Shown piece after piece: positions 1 to 7,600 of a stretch of 24,002 nt of DNA. The notes under the pieces were generated by a model. It was not told the origin of the DNA, made no database searches, and was given only the letters and a program-made list of their open reading frames with translations. The translations under genes were made by a program, and so were the position numbers. Origin of the DNA: Georgfuchsia sp049276455 (GTDB taxonomy: Bacteria > Pseudomonadota > Gammaproteobacteria > Burkholderiales > Rhodocyclaceae). Numbering within the stretch: position 1 is the first letter of the stretch; each line of letters starts with the position of its first letter. The stretch is from the NCBI GenBank assembly GCA_049276455.1, contig JBASWL010000081.1:1-24002 (forward strand), read 5' to 3'.

Positions 1-210
1 GCGCCACACAGCCTGCAAAACATCATCCTGGTCGGTGGTGGGGCATTTCTATTCCGCAAGGCGGTGAAGGCGGCATTTCCGAAGCACCGCATCCATGAGG
101 TGAAGGAACCAATGTTCGCCAACGTGCGCGGCTTTCAATTGGCCGGGCAGAATTACGCGCATAGCGTAATGGTGGCGGGGCGGGAACGGGCGCAGGGAGA
201 AGTCGAATGA
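1..210 (+). CDS. ParM/StbA-like actin-fold plasmid segregation ATPase, C-terminal part
   Basis: This is the last 69 codons of a gene that begins outside the window. The translated end reads NIILVGGGAFLFRKAVKAAF followed by a segment with EPMFANVRGFQLAG. The glycine-rich LVGGGA is the second nucleotide-binding loop of actin-like ATPases, and the NVRGFQ segment is typical of the ParM/StbA and PRTRC-D group found on plasmids and integrative elements. Such proteins form filaments that push DNA copies apart, usually with a small DNA-binding partner encoded just downstream. The stop overlaps the next start as ATGA (207-210), which indicates one operon. The N-terminus cannot be checked, so the exact subfamily is inferred. 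Confidence 0.72.
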   Translation, partial: APHSLQNIILVGGGAFLFRKAVKAAFPKHRIHEVKEPMFANVRGFQLAGQNYAHSVMVAGRERAQGEVE

Positions 211-470
211 GCGCCGCTGCCGTGAAGGAACCCAATCCCATTCGTCTCGTGTTCGAGTTGGCACGCGCCGATCATCCGCGTCTGTACGACGATCTGATCC
301 AGTTTCATAAGGGCACCAAGCGGGTCAACCGTCTGCGCCTACTGGCCTACGACGGCTTGCTGGTGCAAAACGGTTTGTTCGTTGGAGGCAATCACGGGCC
401 CGCAAATGGCGCTCAGGACGGTGGTGGCGCTGTCACCAACGCTCTGTTCGGTCCATCACTCGAAGGATGA
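207..470 (+). CDS. small StbB/ParR-position protein of a partition operon
   Basis: This 87-residue protein starts inside the stop codon of the actin-like gene (ATGA overlap), so translation is probably coupled. The first 50 residues are charged and mostly helical in character (RLVFELARADHPRLYDDLIQ, then FHKGTKRVNRLRLLAYDGLL). The last 30 are glycine-rich and probably disordered. Size, position and basic N-terminal half fit the adaptor (StbB or ParR type) that links a centromere-like site to the actin-like filament. No named DNA-binding fold can be proven by eye, so the role rests mainly on context. A good ribosome site for the next gene lies across its stop (AGGATGAGG). Confidence 0.6.
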   Translation: MSAAAVKEPNPIRLVFELARADHPRLYDDLIQFHKGTKRVNRLRLLAYDGLLVQNGLFVGGNHGPANGAQDGGGAVTNALFGPSLEG

Positions 471-477
471 GGTGCTT

Positions 478-930
478 ATGAAAAAGCGTGAGAAGGTACC
501 GCAGCATGACCGATTTATCAGTGCCACGGAGCTGGCCCAGATGGCGCGGTGCGAGAAACTGATGGTGTTCGAAGATCTGCATGGAAGCCGCATATCGGAA
601 CGACAGCAGCAGGCTATGAAGCGCGGGCTAATCGAGCATGAGAAGTTCTATAGGGAAGGATTGGCGGCAACATCCAACGGGGTTGAAGGGAAGGGGCCAC
701 GTTTCATTTCTATCTGCGTGCTCGGAGCGTTCAAGCAGACCCAGGTGTTTCGCCAGTTCAGAGACTTGGTCTGGAGGCGTCGTTTCATCTGGCTCTACTA
801 GCGCCTGGCAACGTGCATCGGCGCCTTCCCGCGTCGATGGTACGCGCTGCAGCAGCCCGTTCGTACGTTTTTGGGAATGTTTGCCAAGAGGTTGCGGCAA
901 TGGTCAGGGCGGGATGGAGGTGGCGCATGA
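478..930 (+). pseudogene. Cas4-like N-terminal half protein, interrupted by an in-frame amber codon
   Basis: Translation from ATG 478 (Shine-Dalgarno AGGATGAGG just upstream) gives 107 residues to a TAG at 799-801. The frame then stays open, with similar composition, to a TGA at 928-930 that overlaps the next start as ATGA. The arrangement suggests an original 149-residue protein broken by one nonsense change. Residues 12-54 resemble the N-terminal motif of Cas4-type nucleases: RFISATELAQMARCEKL with a single cysteine (C25), then R49-G50 and H54 in KRGLIEHEKFY. The ExK catalytic motif and the other three cysteines are absent here but occur in the next gene. The product may be non-functional, truncated yet active, or rescued by readthrough. 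Fold assignment is by motif only. Confidence 0.55.
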
Positions 931-1496
931 CGACGATTGCATTACTGATCTGCGCTGTCGTTGTCCTCTGCATCGCTTTGATCCGGGTTCTCTGGCGATC
1001 ACCTCTCACTATTGACGCGCAAGCTGAGCGTGCCTCCCGACCGGAAGCGCTGCTGGATGCCAAGCTGGTTTACATGGAGAAGCTGTTTCGTGTGTCATCG
1101 CCCGTCAGACTGGTCGCCAAGCTCGATCGGGCATACCGGATGCCTTCCGGTCTGATCGTATTGGTGGAATTCAAGAGCCGGTGGATCAATCGGCCATTCA
1201 TGTCAGATGTGATCCAGTTGTCGGTACAGCGGATGGCGGTACAGGGGCAAACAGGGCAGGCCGTGGCGTCCTACGGGTACGTGGTGGTCAAAGCTCCAAG
1301 CAAGCGGGCTCCGCAAACGGCGTACTTTGTCGAATTGATGTCCGACGCGGAGGTTATCGCGCTGGTCAGAAGGCGGGAGGAACTCCTTGCCCGCCAGATC
1401 GCCCCCAGATATTCCATGTCGCAAAAGATGTGCCGGAAATGTGCGTTCCGGTTGCAGTGCGATCATCCCAGTTCCCTCGAGGGGAAACAACGCTGA
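927..1496 (+). CDS. membrane-anchored PD-(D/E)XK nuclease-like protein with Cas4-type cysteine cluster
   Basis: The 189-residue product starts at ATG 927, chosen because GGAGG lies 6 nt upstream and the start overlaps the upstream TGA (ATGA). An in-frame upstream start at 900 is weaker. Residues 3-23 form one hydrophobic transmembrane segment. Next comes a PD-(D/E)XK core: D67 in AKLDRAYRMP, E81-F82-K83 (the ExK motif) in VLVEFKSRW, and Q97/Q101 in VIQLSVQRM. The C-terminus has C169, C172 and C178 (C-x2-C-x5-C), like the three C-terminal Fe-S ligands of Cas4/AddB-type nucleases. The fourth ligand and the RG-x3-H motif normally found at the N-terminus of the same chain are in the preceding gene. 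A paired or split Cas4-like nuclease is therefore inferred. Its substrate is unknown, and no CRISPR array is seen nearby. Confidence 0.6.
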   Translation: MTTIALLICAVVVLCIALIRVLWRSPLTIDAQAERASRPEALLDAKLVYMEKLFRVSSPVRLVAKLDRAYRMPSGLIVLVEFKSRWINRPFMSDVIQLSVQRMAVQGQTGQAVASYGYVVVKAPSKRAPQTAYFVELMSDAEVIALVRRREELLARQIAPRYSMSQKMCRKCAFRLQCDHPSSLEGKQR

Positions 1497-1649
1497 ATAC
1501 CGGTGGTGGCACCGCGTCTGTCAAACATCGACGCACGGCGATCATTAAGATATCCACATTTATCAGTATGCATTCCAAGCCAAGGAGATCACCGACACAA
1601 TGGTTGCGATTTTGTCGTCGGACGATCGGCGACTCGCACATGCAAGGAT

Positions 1650-3008
1650 TTAAACAGGGCGCGCTTCTCGTGGCGTCACGACATTTTCAGCGTCGTTTAG
1701 TGTAAGTAATTCTAGCCGTTCGCCCAGCAGTATCCATGCTTCTCGCATTTCATTCTCGTAGGTATGCCGCTGATAGATTCTTTTCACCTTATTCTCTTCG
1801 GCGTGATTAAGGCAACGTTCCGCTACCTCGGGGAGAACGCCATGTGCAACCATCAATGTTGCGCCTGTGCGCCGTAAATCGTGAGGCGTCCACTTGCCGC
1901 CCGCAAGCACAAGTGTGTCGGAAAACTCTACCTTGGACCGCCCTTTCATTGGAGTCAAGCCGGGACGTTGCCGGTCTCCAATTTGCTTCGTTACAGTCTT
2001 CGGACCTAAGGGACCTTTACCGCTGCGGTTCGGATAGACCCATACGCACGGCTTTGCCTCATTGTCGTCGTCATTATTACGTACCGCTGTTGCGGCCTCC
2101 CCAGCATCCTTCAGTAGTTGGAACTGCATCAAAGCAAAGGCGGACAGGTAGATAGTGTGGGCCTTGCCGTTCTTAGAGTTCTCCGGCGGTATCCACCAGG
2201 TATTTTTTTCGAAGTCGATATGCTCCCATCGTGCGAGCATCAGTTCGCCGATCCGGCAGCATGTGGAGAGGGTAATCCATACAGCAACACGAGTGGCGTT
2301 GGATAACCCGGCATTCGGTAGTTGCCGAGCGAGATTCTTGACTTCGTCCTCGGTTAGCGCTCGGTCGCGCTCCGTGTCCGCACCACCGATCTTGGACTTT
2401 CGAATGCTGGCGGTCGGATCCGCTTCGATAAGATCACGGTCTACTGCAAACCGGAACATTTGTCGCATCAGAGAGAAGATAAGCTTTGCCATGCGGTTGA
2501 CGCCGCGGGCGAGGAGGGGATCGGTAACTGATGTGATGTGGCCCTTTTTTACATCTTCTACAGCGAGTGAGCCAAGATGAGGGAGTACATCTTTCTCGAA
2601 CATGCGGCGGATTTCCTTGCCGCCATCCCGGCGCCGTGTCAGATCTACGGCGGCCCAGCGTTCGAAAAGATCTCGAACCGTCAGACGTGCTTGCGCCGCT
2701 TCAAGGATTCTGCGCTGCTCTTTCTGTTCTGCCTGCCGCAGCTTGCGTTGCACCTGCGGGTCGATTTGCTGTTTGACGGACTCGCGCGCTTTTGCCGCTT
2801 CACTACGCGCCGTGACCAATGGCACAGCCTCAAGGCTACCCAACCCAAACTTCCGACGAGTGCCAGTAAACGTGTAGATGAATAGCCAATCTTTTGCGCC
2901 AGTGGAGCGCACTCGCAGAAAGAGGCCGCCGCCGTCCGCCAGCAGGTATTCTTTTCCCGCCGGCTTGGTGTTTCTGACTTCCTTATCACTCAGTTCATGA
3001 AGAGCCAT
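1650..3008 (-). CDS. int: tyrosine recombinase (P4-type integrase)
   Basis: The 452-residue integrase catalyses site-specific insertion and excision of the element. The N-terminal domain (about 1-90, LSDKEVRNTKPAGKEYLLAD and GGGLFLRV) is the arm-DNA-binding DUF4102 type. The central core-binding domain spans about 110-205. Catalytic residues are visible: R252 (STCCRIGEL), a beta-hairpin lysine near 279-282, H376 and R379 (TPHDLRRTG), H402 (LNHAEE) and nucleophile Y412 (RIYQRHTY). All are intact, so the enzyme is probably functional. An insertion of charged residues (NNDDDNE, about 311-317) precedes the HxxR motif. ATG 3008 has AAGGTGG upstream. The gene points away from the tRNA-Pro fragment, with the presumed arm and promoter region between them. 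Confidence 0.95.
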   Translation of the reverse strand: MALHELSDKEVRNTKPAGKEYLLADGGGLFLRVRSTGAKDWLFIYTFTGTRRKFGLGSLEAVPLVTARSEAAKARESVKQQIDPQVQRKLRQAEQKEQRRILEAAQARLTVRDLFERWAAVDLTRRRDGGKEIRRMFEKDVLPHLGSLAVEDVKKGHITSVTDPLLARGVNRMAKLIFSLMRQMFRFAVDRDLIEADPTASIRKSKIGGADTERDRALTEDEVKNLARQLPNAGLSNATRVAVWITLSTCCRIGELMLARWEHIDFEKNTWWIPPENSKNGKAHTIYLSAFALMQFQLLKDAGEAATAVRNNDDDNEAKPCVWVYPNRSGKGPLGPKTVTKQIGDRQRPGLTPMKGRSKVEFSDTLVLAGGKWTPHDLRRTGATLMVAHGVLPEVAERCLNHAEENKVKRIYQRHTYENEMREAWILLGERLELLTLNDAENVVTPREARPV

Positions 3009-3041
3009 GGGGCCACCTTATGATGTCAGATGGGTAAAATC

Positions 3042-3065
3042 GGGGGAACGATTGGGGGAACGATT
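3042..3065. repeat. perfect tandem 12-bp direct repeat upstream of int
   Basis: The unit GGGGGAACGATT occurs twice with no gap, 34 bp upstream of the integrase start. Its place between int and the attachment core suggests arm-type binding sites for the integrase or a regulator site controlling int. It could also arise by chance slippage. Function is inferred from position. Confidence 0.6.
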
Positions 3066-3192
3066 TGCGTGCGTCTTGCTGATATTCTATGACACGTTAT
3101 GAAACAATTGCAACAGGTAGTCAATTGTAAACAATGGAGTATATTGTAACCATGGGATGGTACGAGACTGGGTGAAATACCATTTCACGTTT

Positions 3193-3237
3193 ATGGGGTG
3201 CAAGGGGTCGCGAGTTCGAATCCCGCCGCCCCGACCA
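3193..3237 (+). other. attachment site: 3' fragment of tRNA-Pro(GGG)
   Basis: The segment reads as a tRNA from the anticodon loop to CCA. It has loop ATGGGGT (anticodon GGG), 3' anticodon strand GCAAG, variable loop GGGTC, T-loop TTCGAAT flanked by GCGAG and CCCGC, acceptor strand CGCCCCG, discriminator A and CCA. The 5' half is missing: the bases before ATGGGGT do not pair with GCAAG and no D-arm is present. A 3' tRNA piece beside an outward-facing integrase is the classic direct repeat left by tRNA-targeting integration. It marks the right end of the element. The intact tRNA-Pro should lie at the left end, outside the window. The loop ATGGGGT matches the known bacterial tRNA-Pro(GGG) pattern. 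Confidence 0.72.
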
Positions 3238-3403
3238 GTAGTACAGCGTTTGGCGAGAGTAATCGCTAACGGCTGATAAAAATCCTCCAGGACTTTCCAA
3301 CTAATTGATTTCTGCTGAGCGTTGCATCATTGCGGGAACAGCCTCTGGCCGTGTCCCGCGCTAATCGATCAGCGTTTCCCCGCCCTGACTCGGCCTGGGA
3401 AAC

Positions 3404-3964
3404 TTACTTCATCACACGGTTGCGGTATTCGCCCGTGCGCGTGTCAATTTCGATCTTGTCTCCAGTGCCGACGAAAAGCGGTACTGGCAGCTCGAAGCCC
3501 GTGTTGATCTTGGCTGGCTTCATCACCTTGCCCGAGGTGTCCCCCTTGACGGCAGGTTCTGTGTAGATGACTTCGCGCACCACGGAGTTCGGCATTTCCA
3601 CCGAAATCGCCTTGCCTTCATAGAACACCACATCGCAGGCAAGACCATCCTCGATGTAGTTAAGCGCATCGCCCATGTTGTCGGCCTCGACTTCGTACTG
3701 GTTGTAGTCGGCGTCCATGAAGACATAGAGCGGGTCGGCGAAATAGGAATAAGTGACTTCCTTGCGATCCAGCTGTATCAGGTCGAACTTGTCGTCTGCC
3801 TTGTACACCGCCTCGCTCGGCGCGCCGCTGAGGAGGTTCTTCATTTTCATCTTGACCACGGCAGAAGTGCGACCGGATTTGTTGTACTCGGCCTTTTGCA
3901 CCACCAGCGGTGCGCCGCCTACCATGATGACGTTGCCGGAACGGAGTTCTTGTGCTGTTTTCAT
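3404..3964 (-). CDS. efp: translation elongation factor P, Arg32 type
   Basis: EF-P binds between the P and E sites of the ribosome and relieves stalling at consecutive prolines. The 186-residue product has the full family length with three beta-barrel domains (KOW-like about 1-65, OB 66-128, OB 129-186). The tip of the modified loop reads EYNKSGRTSA, placing arginine at residue 32 instead of lysine. In known proteins this marks the subfamily rhamnosylated by EarP rather than lysylated by EpmA/EpmB. No earP-like gene lies next to it here, although the two are neighbours in several relatives. A promoter-like pair (TTGGCG, 18 nt, TAGAAT) lies 48-77 nt upstream on the minus strand. Confidence 0.97.
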   Translation of the reverse strand: MKTAQELRSGNVIMVGGAPLVVQKAEYNKSGRTSAVVKMKMKNLLSGAPSEAVYKADDKFDLIQLDRKEVTYSYFADPLYVFMDADYNQYEVEADNMGDALNYIEDGLACDVVFYEGKAISVEMPNSVVREVIYTEPAVKGDTSGKVMKPAKINTGFELPVPLFVGTGDKIEIDTRTGEYRNRVMK

Positions 3965-4011
3965 AACGGGAAGCCTTGGACGGAATAATCGGATAATTTA
4001 CGAAGCGCGCG

Positions 4012-4041
4012 ATTCTACCTCTCCCGCCGTTTTTGCGCCAA
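4012..4041 (-). promoter_or_regulatory. candidate sigma70 promoter of efp
   Basis: Read on the minus strand, TTGGCG (4041-4036) and TAGAAT (4017-4012) are separated by 18 nt and lie about 50 nt before the efp start. Both hexamers are close to consensus. No experimental support. Confidence 0.45.
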
Positions 4042-4111
4042 CATGAGCCTGAAGGGCAGAAGCTGAAGGCAGAAGGAGTGTGGGTTGATCATCCTGGGGA
4101 TGGTGATCAAC

Positions 4112-4276
4112 ATGAACGAAGAACGGCTGGACACGATCAAGCAGGTCGAACAGTTTCTCCGGGCAAGCGCGCCCATTGAGTTCCCGGCGGCCCATTATCG
4201 TGGAGTCAGGGGGCAGGTGACCTGCACCTGTTCTGGCGGGCTGGGCGTGGTGCGGGTGAACCCGCGTCCCCAATAG
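4112..4276 (+). pseudogene. possible N-terminal remnant of an integrase-core transposase
   Basis: The frame gives about 55 residues beginning MNEERLDTIKQVEQFLRASA and continuing PIEFPAAHYRG. This resembles the first residues of transposases with an rve core (pattern: ERL-TIEQV-AFL followed by a YR/IE segment). After about residue 31 the resemblance is lost, and no catalytic domain follows before the tRNA gene. No terminal inverted repeats were seen. It is most likely a decayed insertion-sequence fragment between efp and tRNA-Gly. A chance ORF remains possible. Confidence 0.35.
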
Positions 4277-4324
4277 GCTGGCCACCATGCGAGGAATCGG
4301 TTTTCGCTCTGGATCCATTGCTCG

Positions 4325-4352
4325 TTGACTTGAATGCTTGCATCGTTATAAT
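4325..4352 (+). promoter_or_regulatory. sigma70 promoter of tRNA-Gly
   Basis: TTGACT (4325-4330), a 16-nt spacer and a perfect TATAAT (4347-4352) lie just upstream of the tRNA. A GC-rich stretch (GGCGCCC) follows the -10 box, like the discriminator of stringently controlled stable-RNA promoters. That regulation is inferred. Confidence 0.85.
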
Positions 4353-4363
4353 GGCGCCCTTCT

Positions 4364-4439
4364 GCGGGAGTAGCTCAGTTGGTAGAGCGATACCTTGCCA
4401 AGGTATAGGTCGAGAGTTCGAGACTCTTCTCCCGCTCCA
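4364..4439 (+). tRNA. tRNA-Gly(GCC)
   Basis: The 76-nt gene folds into a complete cloverleaf. The acceptor strands are GCGGGAG and CTCCCGC and the D-arm region is GCTCAGTTGGTAGAGC. The anticodon stem ATACC/GGTAT has loop TTGCCAA with anticodon GCC at 4397-4399. The T-arm is GAGAG-TTCGAGA-CTCTT, followed by discriminator T and an encoded CCA. It decodes GGC and GGU. It has its own strong promoter and terminator, so it is a single transcription unit. Confidence 0.97.
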
Positions 4440-4446
4440 GAACCCC

Positions 4447-4476
4447 AAAAACCGGAAAGCTTGCTTTCCGGTTTTT
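4447..4476 (+). terminator. rho-independent terminator of tRNA-Gly
   Basis: The stem CCGGAAAG/CTTTCCGG closes a short loop and is flanked by AAAAA before and TTTTT after, giving a strong U-tract. It begins 8 nt after the tRNA. The symmetric A and T tracts may let it work in both directions. Confidence 0.9.
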
Positions 4477-4480
4477 GCTT

Positions 4481-4503
4481 GTAGGTCTTCCTGTAGGTCT
4501 TCC
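4481..4503. repeat. short direct repeat GTAGGTCTTCC x2
   Basis: Two perfect 11-bp copies separated by one T lie between the tRNA-Gly terminator and purL. They may be slippage products or a footprint of past recombination beside the tRNA. No function is known. Confidence 0.55.
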
Positions 4504-4613
4504 GTTTCTGCTAATGGACCCGTGAAGCGTCGGGTTCGTGGAACCGGCTGAGGTGAGGGCGGCGGGTATAATCCTCCCTCCACGAATGCCTGCCTTTCAG
4601 TCTTGCTCCCACC

Positions 4614-7600
4614 ATGGCCGAAATCTTGACGCTGCGCGGTGCCGCCGCCTTTTCCAGTCCCCGCCTCGGCCGCTTGCAGGATAGCCTGCACAAAGTCGTC
4701 CCCAGCCTTTTTTCGCTTGATGCGGAACATTGGTATTTCATCGAGATCGACGCCGAACTGGATGCCGATGAATTGGCACGGCTCAAGGATTTGCTTGGCA
4801 TTCCGGAGACATTGCCGGCGGCAGCATCCTCCGGAGAATTGATCCTCGTCACGCCGCGTCTCGGTACCATCTCGCCATGGTCCTCCAAGGCCACCGATAT
4901 CGCGCGGCAATGCGGCTTCACGGCAATCAGCCGCATCGAACGCGGCACGGCTTATTACATCAATGCCAAGTCTCTGGATCGTGACTTGGTCGCAGCGAGA
5001 CTGCATGACCGCATGACCGAGTCGATACTTGACGCACCCGATTCGGCAGCAGCCCTTTTCTGTCACGTTGCGCCACAGCCGCTGACCACGATTGATATTC
5101 TCGGTGGCGGACGTCAGGCGTTGGTGCAAGCCAACACCGAACTCGGCCTTGCCCTGTCCGATGACGAAATCAACTACCTGATTGACAATTTCATACGCCT
5201 GCAACGCAACCCGACCGACGTCGAACTGATGATGTTCGCGCAGGCAAATTCCGAACACTGCCGCCACAAGATTTTCAACGCAAGCTGGACCATTGACGGT
5301 CAGGATCAATCGCACTCGCTGTTCGGCATGATTCGCGAAAGTCACAAGGCGCATCCCGAGGGCACCGTGGTGGCGTATTCCGACAATGCCTCGGTGATTG
5401 AAGGCGCGACGATCAGACGCTTCTATCCTGACGCCGAAGGCTGCTACGACTGGCGCGAAGAGACGACACACATTCTGGCCAAGGTCGAGACGCATAATCA
5501 CCCGACTGCAATCTCGCCTTTCCCCGGTGCCGCGACCGGTTCCGGTGGCGAAATTCGCGACGAGGGCGCGACGGGGCGCGGCTCAAAGCCGAAGGCCGGC
5601 CTGTGCGGCTTCTCGGTTTCCGACCTGTGCATACCCGGCTATGTGCAGCCGTGGGAATCGGCCTACGGCAAGCCGGATCGCATCGCCTCTGCGCTCGATA
5701 TCATGATTGAGGGGCCGATCGGTGCGGCTGCGTTCAACAACGAATTTGGTCGCCCCAATCTGGCCGGTTACTTCCGCACCTTCGAGCAGGAGGTGGCTGG
5801 CGAAGTACGCGGCTATCACAAACCGATCATGATCGCGGGCGGGGTCGGCAACATCGCAGCGAGGGATTCATTCAAGATCAAATTTCCGGCCGCTACGCTG
5901 CTGATACAGCTCGGCGGACCGGGCATGCTGATCGGCCTTGGCGGCGGTGCCGCGTCTTCAATGACGACCGGCAGCAACACGGCCGATCTCGACTTTGCTT
6001 CCGTACAGCGCGGCAATCCGGAGATCCAGCGCCGTGCGCAGGAGGTGATTGATCGGTGCTGGCAGCTTGGTGCGCAGAATCCCATCCTTGCCATTCATGA
6101 TGTCGGCGCGGGCGGCATCTCGAATGCCATGCCTGAACTGGCCAATGACGCCGGGCGCGGTGCGTTGTTTGATTTGCGCGCAATTCCGTCGGAAGAACCC
6201 GGCATGTCGCCGCGCGAGATCTGGTGCAACGAAGCACAGGAGCGTTACGTGCTCGCCATTGCGCCGGAGCGGCTAGGGGAATTCCGCGCCATGTGCGAAC
6301 GCGAGCGTTGTCCTTTTGCCGTACTCGGTACGGCGACGGAAGAACGCCTGCTGCAAGTCAAGGACGAGCATTTCGGCAATCTGCCGGTCGACATGTCCAT
6401 GGAGATTCTGCTGGGCAAGCCGCCGCGATTGCACCGCAATGCCAGGCGGGTGAAGTCCGATCTGCCTGCGCTTGATGTCGGCGCCATCGACATCAAGGAT
6501 GCTGCCTGGCGCGTACTGCGTCTGCCCAGCGTGGCATCGAAGAACTTTCTCATTACTATCGGCGACCGCAGCGTCGGCGGACTCACTGCGCGCGACCAGA
6601 TGGTCGGTCCGTGGCAGGTGCCGGTAGCTGATGTTGCTGTCACCGCGATGGGCTTCGATACTTTTCTGGGCGAAGCCTTCGCCATGGGCGAACGCACGCC
6701 GCTGGCATTGATTGACGGCCCGGCCTCGGGCCGCATGGCAGTGGGCGAGGCAATTACCAATCTGGCGGCTGCCGATATCGGCAACATCAAGAAAATCAGG
6801 CTTTCTGCCAACTGGATGGCAGCGGCCGGCCACGGTAGCGAAGATGCCGCACTGTTCGATACGGTGAAAGCGGTGGGCATGGAACTCTGCCCACAACTCG
6901 GCATCAGCATTCCGGTCGGCAAGGATTCGTTCTCGATGCGGACGCGCTGGGATGATGATGGCGAGTCTGGCAAAATCGCCAAGCAGGTGACCGCGCCGCT
7001 GTCCCTGATTGTCACTGCCTTCGCCCCCTGCGCCGACATCCGCAAGACGCTGACGCCGCAACTTCAGCATGGCAGCGAGAGCGAGTTGCTGTTGATCGAT
7101 CTGGGACAGGGGCAGAACAGGCTGGGTGCTTCCGCTCTGGCGCAGGTGTGTGGCGCTACCGGCAACCATGCGCCGGATGCCGATGCAGCGCTGCTCAAAG
7201 CCTTCTTTAACACTGTGCAGGAACTCAATCGCACCGGCAGCATCCTCGCCTACCATGATCGCTCTGACGGTGGCTTGTTCGCGACCATCTGCGAAATGAG
7301 TTTTGCTTCCCGCGCAGGCATTTCGCTCAATCTCGATCCACTGACGGATAGCGCCGCCAGCCACCTGATCGGCGCACTGTTCAACGAGGAACTGGGCGCG
7401 GTGATGCAGATCCGCTGTGAGGATCGTGCGACCGTGATGCAGACGCTGGCCGATGCCGGCCTTGGGCAGTGTTCGCACCTGATAGGCACGCCCAACAATA
7501 ACGACGAAGTGCGCATCCTGCACGGCGAGAAACAGGTCTTTGCTGCGCCCCGTAGCGAATTGCAACAGGCATGGAGCGAAGTGAGCTATCAGATCGCCAG

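Larger units (their letters stand above)
3965..4363. other. intergenic region between efp and tRNA-Gly
   Basis: About 400 bp without an intact gene. It holds the efp promoter candidate, the probable transposase remnant, a 6-bp inverted repeat CAGGTG/CACCTG (4214-4230, loop ACCTG) and the tRNA-Gly promoter. Confidence 0.6.

Noticed and set aside
478..1496. CRISPR-Cas locus suggested by Cas4-like motifs
   Set aside because: No repeat-spacer array and no cas1, cas2 or effector genes are present in the window.
3193..3237. Functional tRNA gene
   Set aside because: The acceptor 5' strand, D-arm and 5' anticodon strand are missing, so only an attachment-site fragment is supported.
3374..3403. Inverted repeat GTTTCCC...GGGAAAC just after efp as a terminator
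   Set aside because: The loop is long and no T-tract follows on the minus strand, so a rho-independent terminator is not supported.
4206..5501. Long minus-strand frame (431 codons) opposite the start of purL
   Set aside because: It lies antisense to purL and across the tRNA-Gly gene, has no family likeness and no ribosome site; it is a shadow of GC-rich coding DNA.
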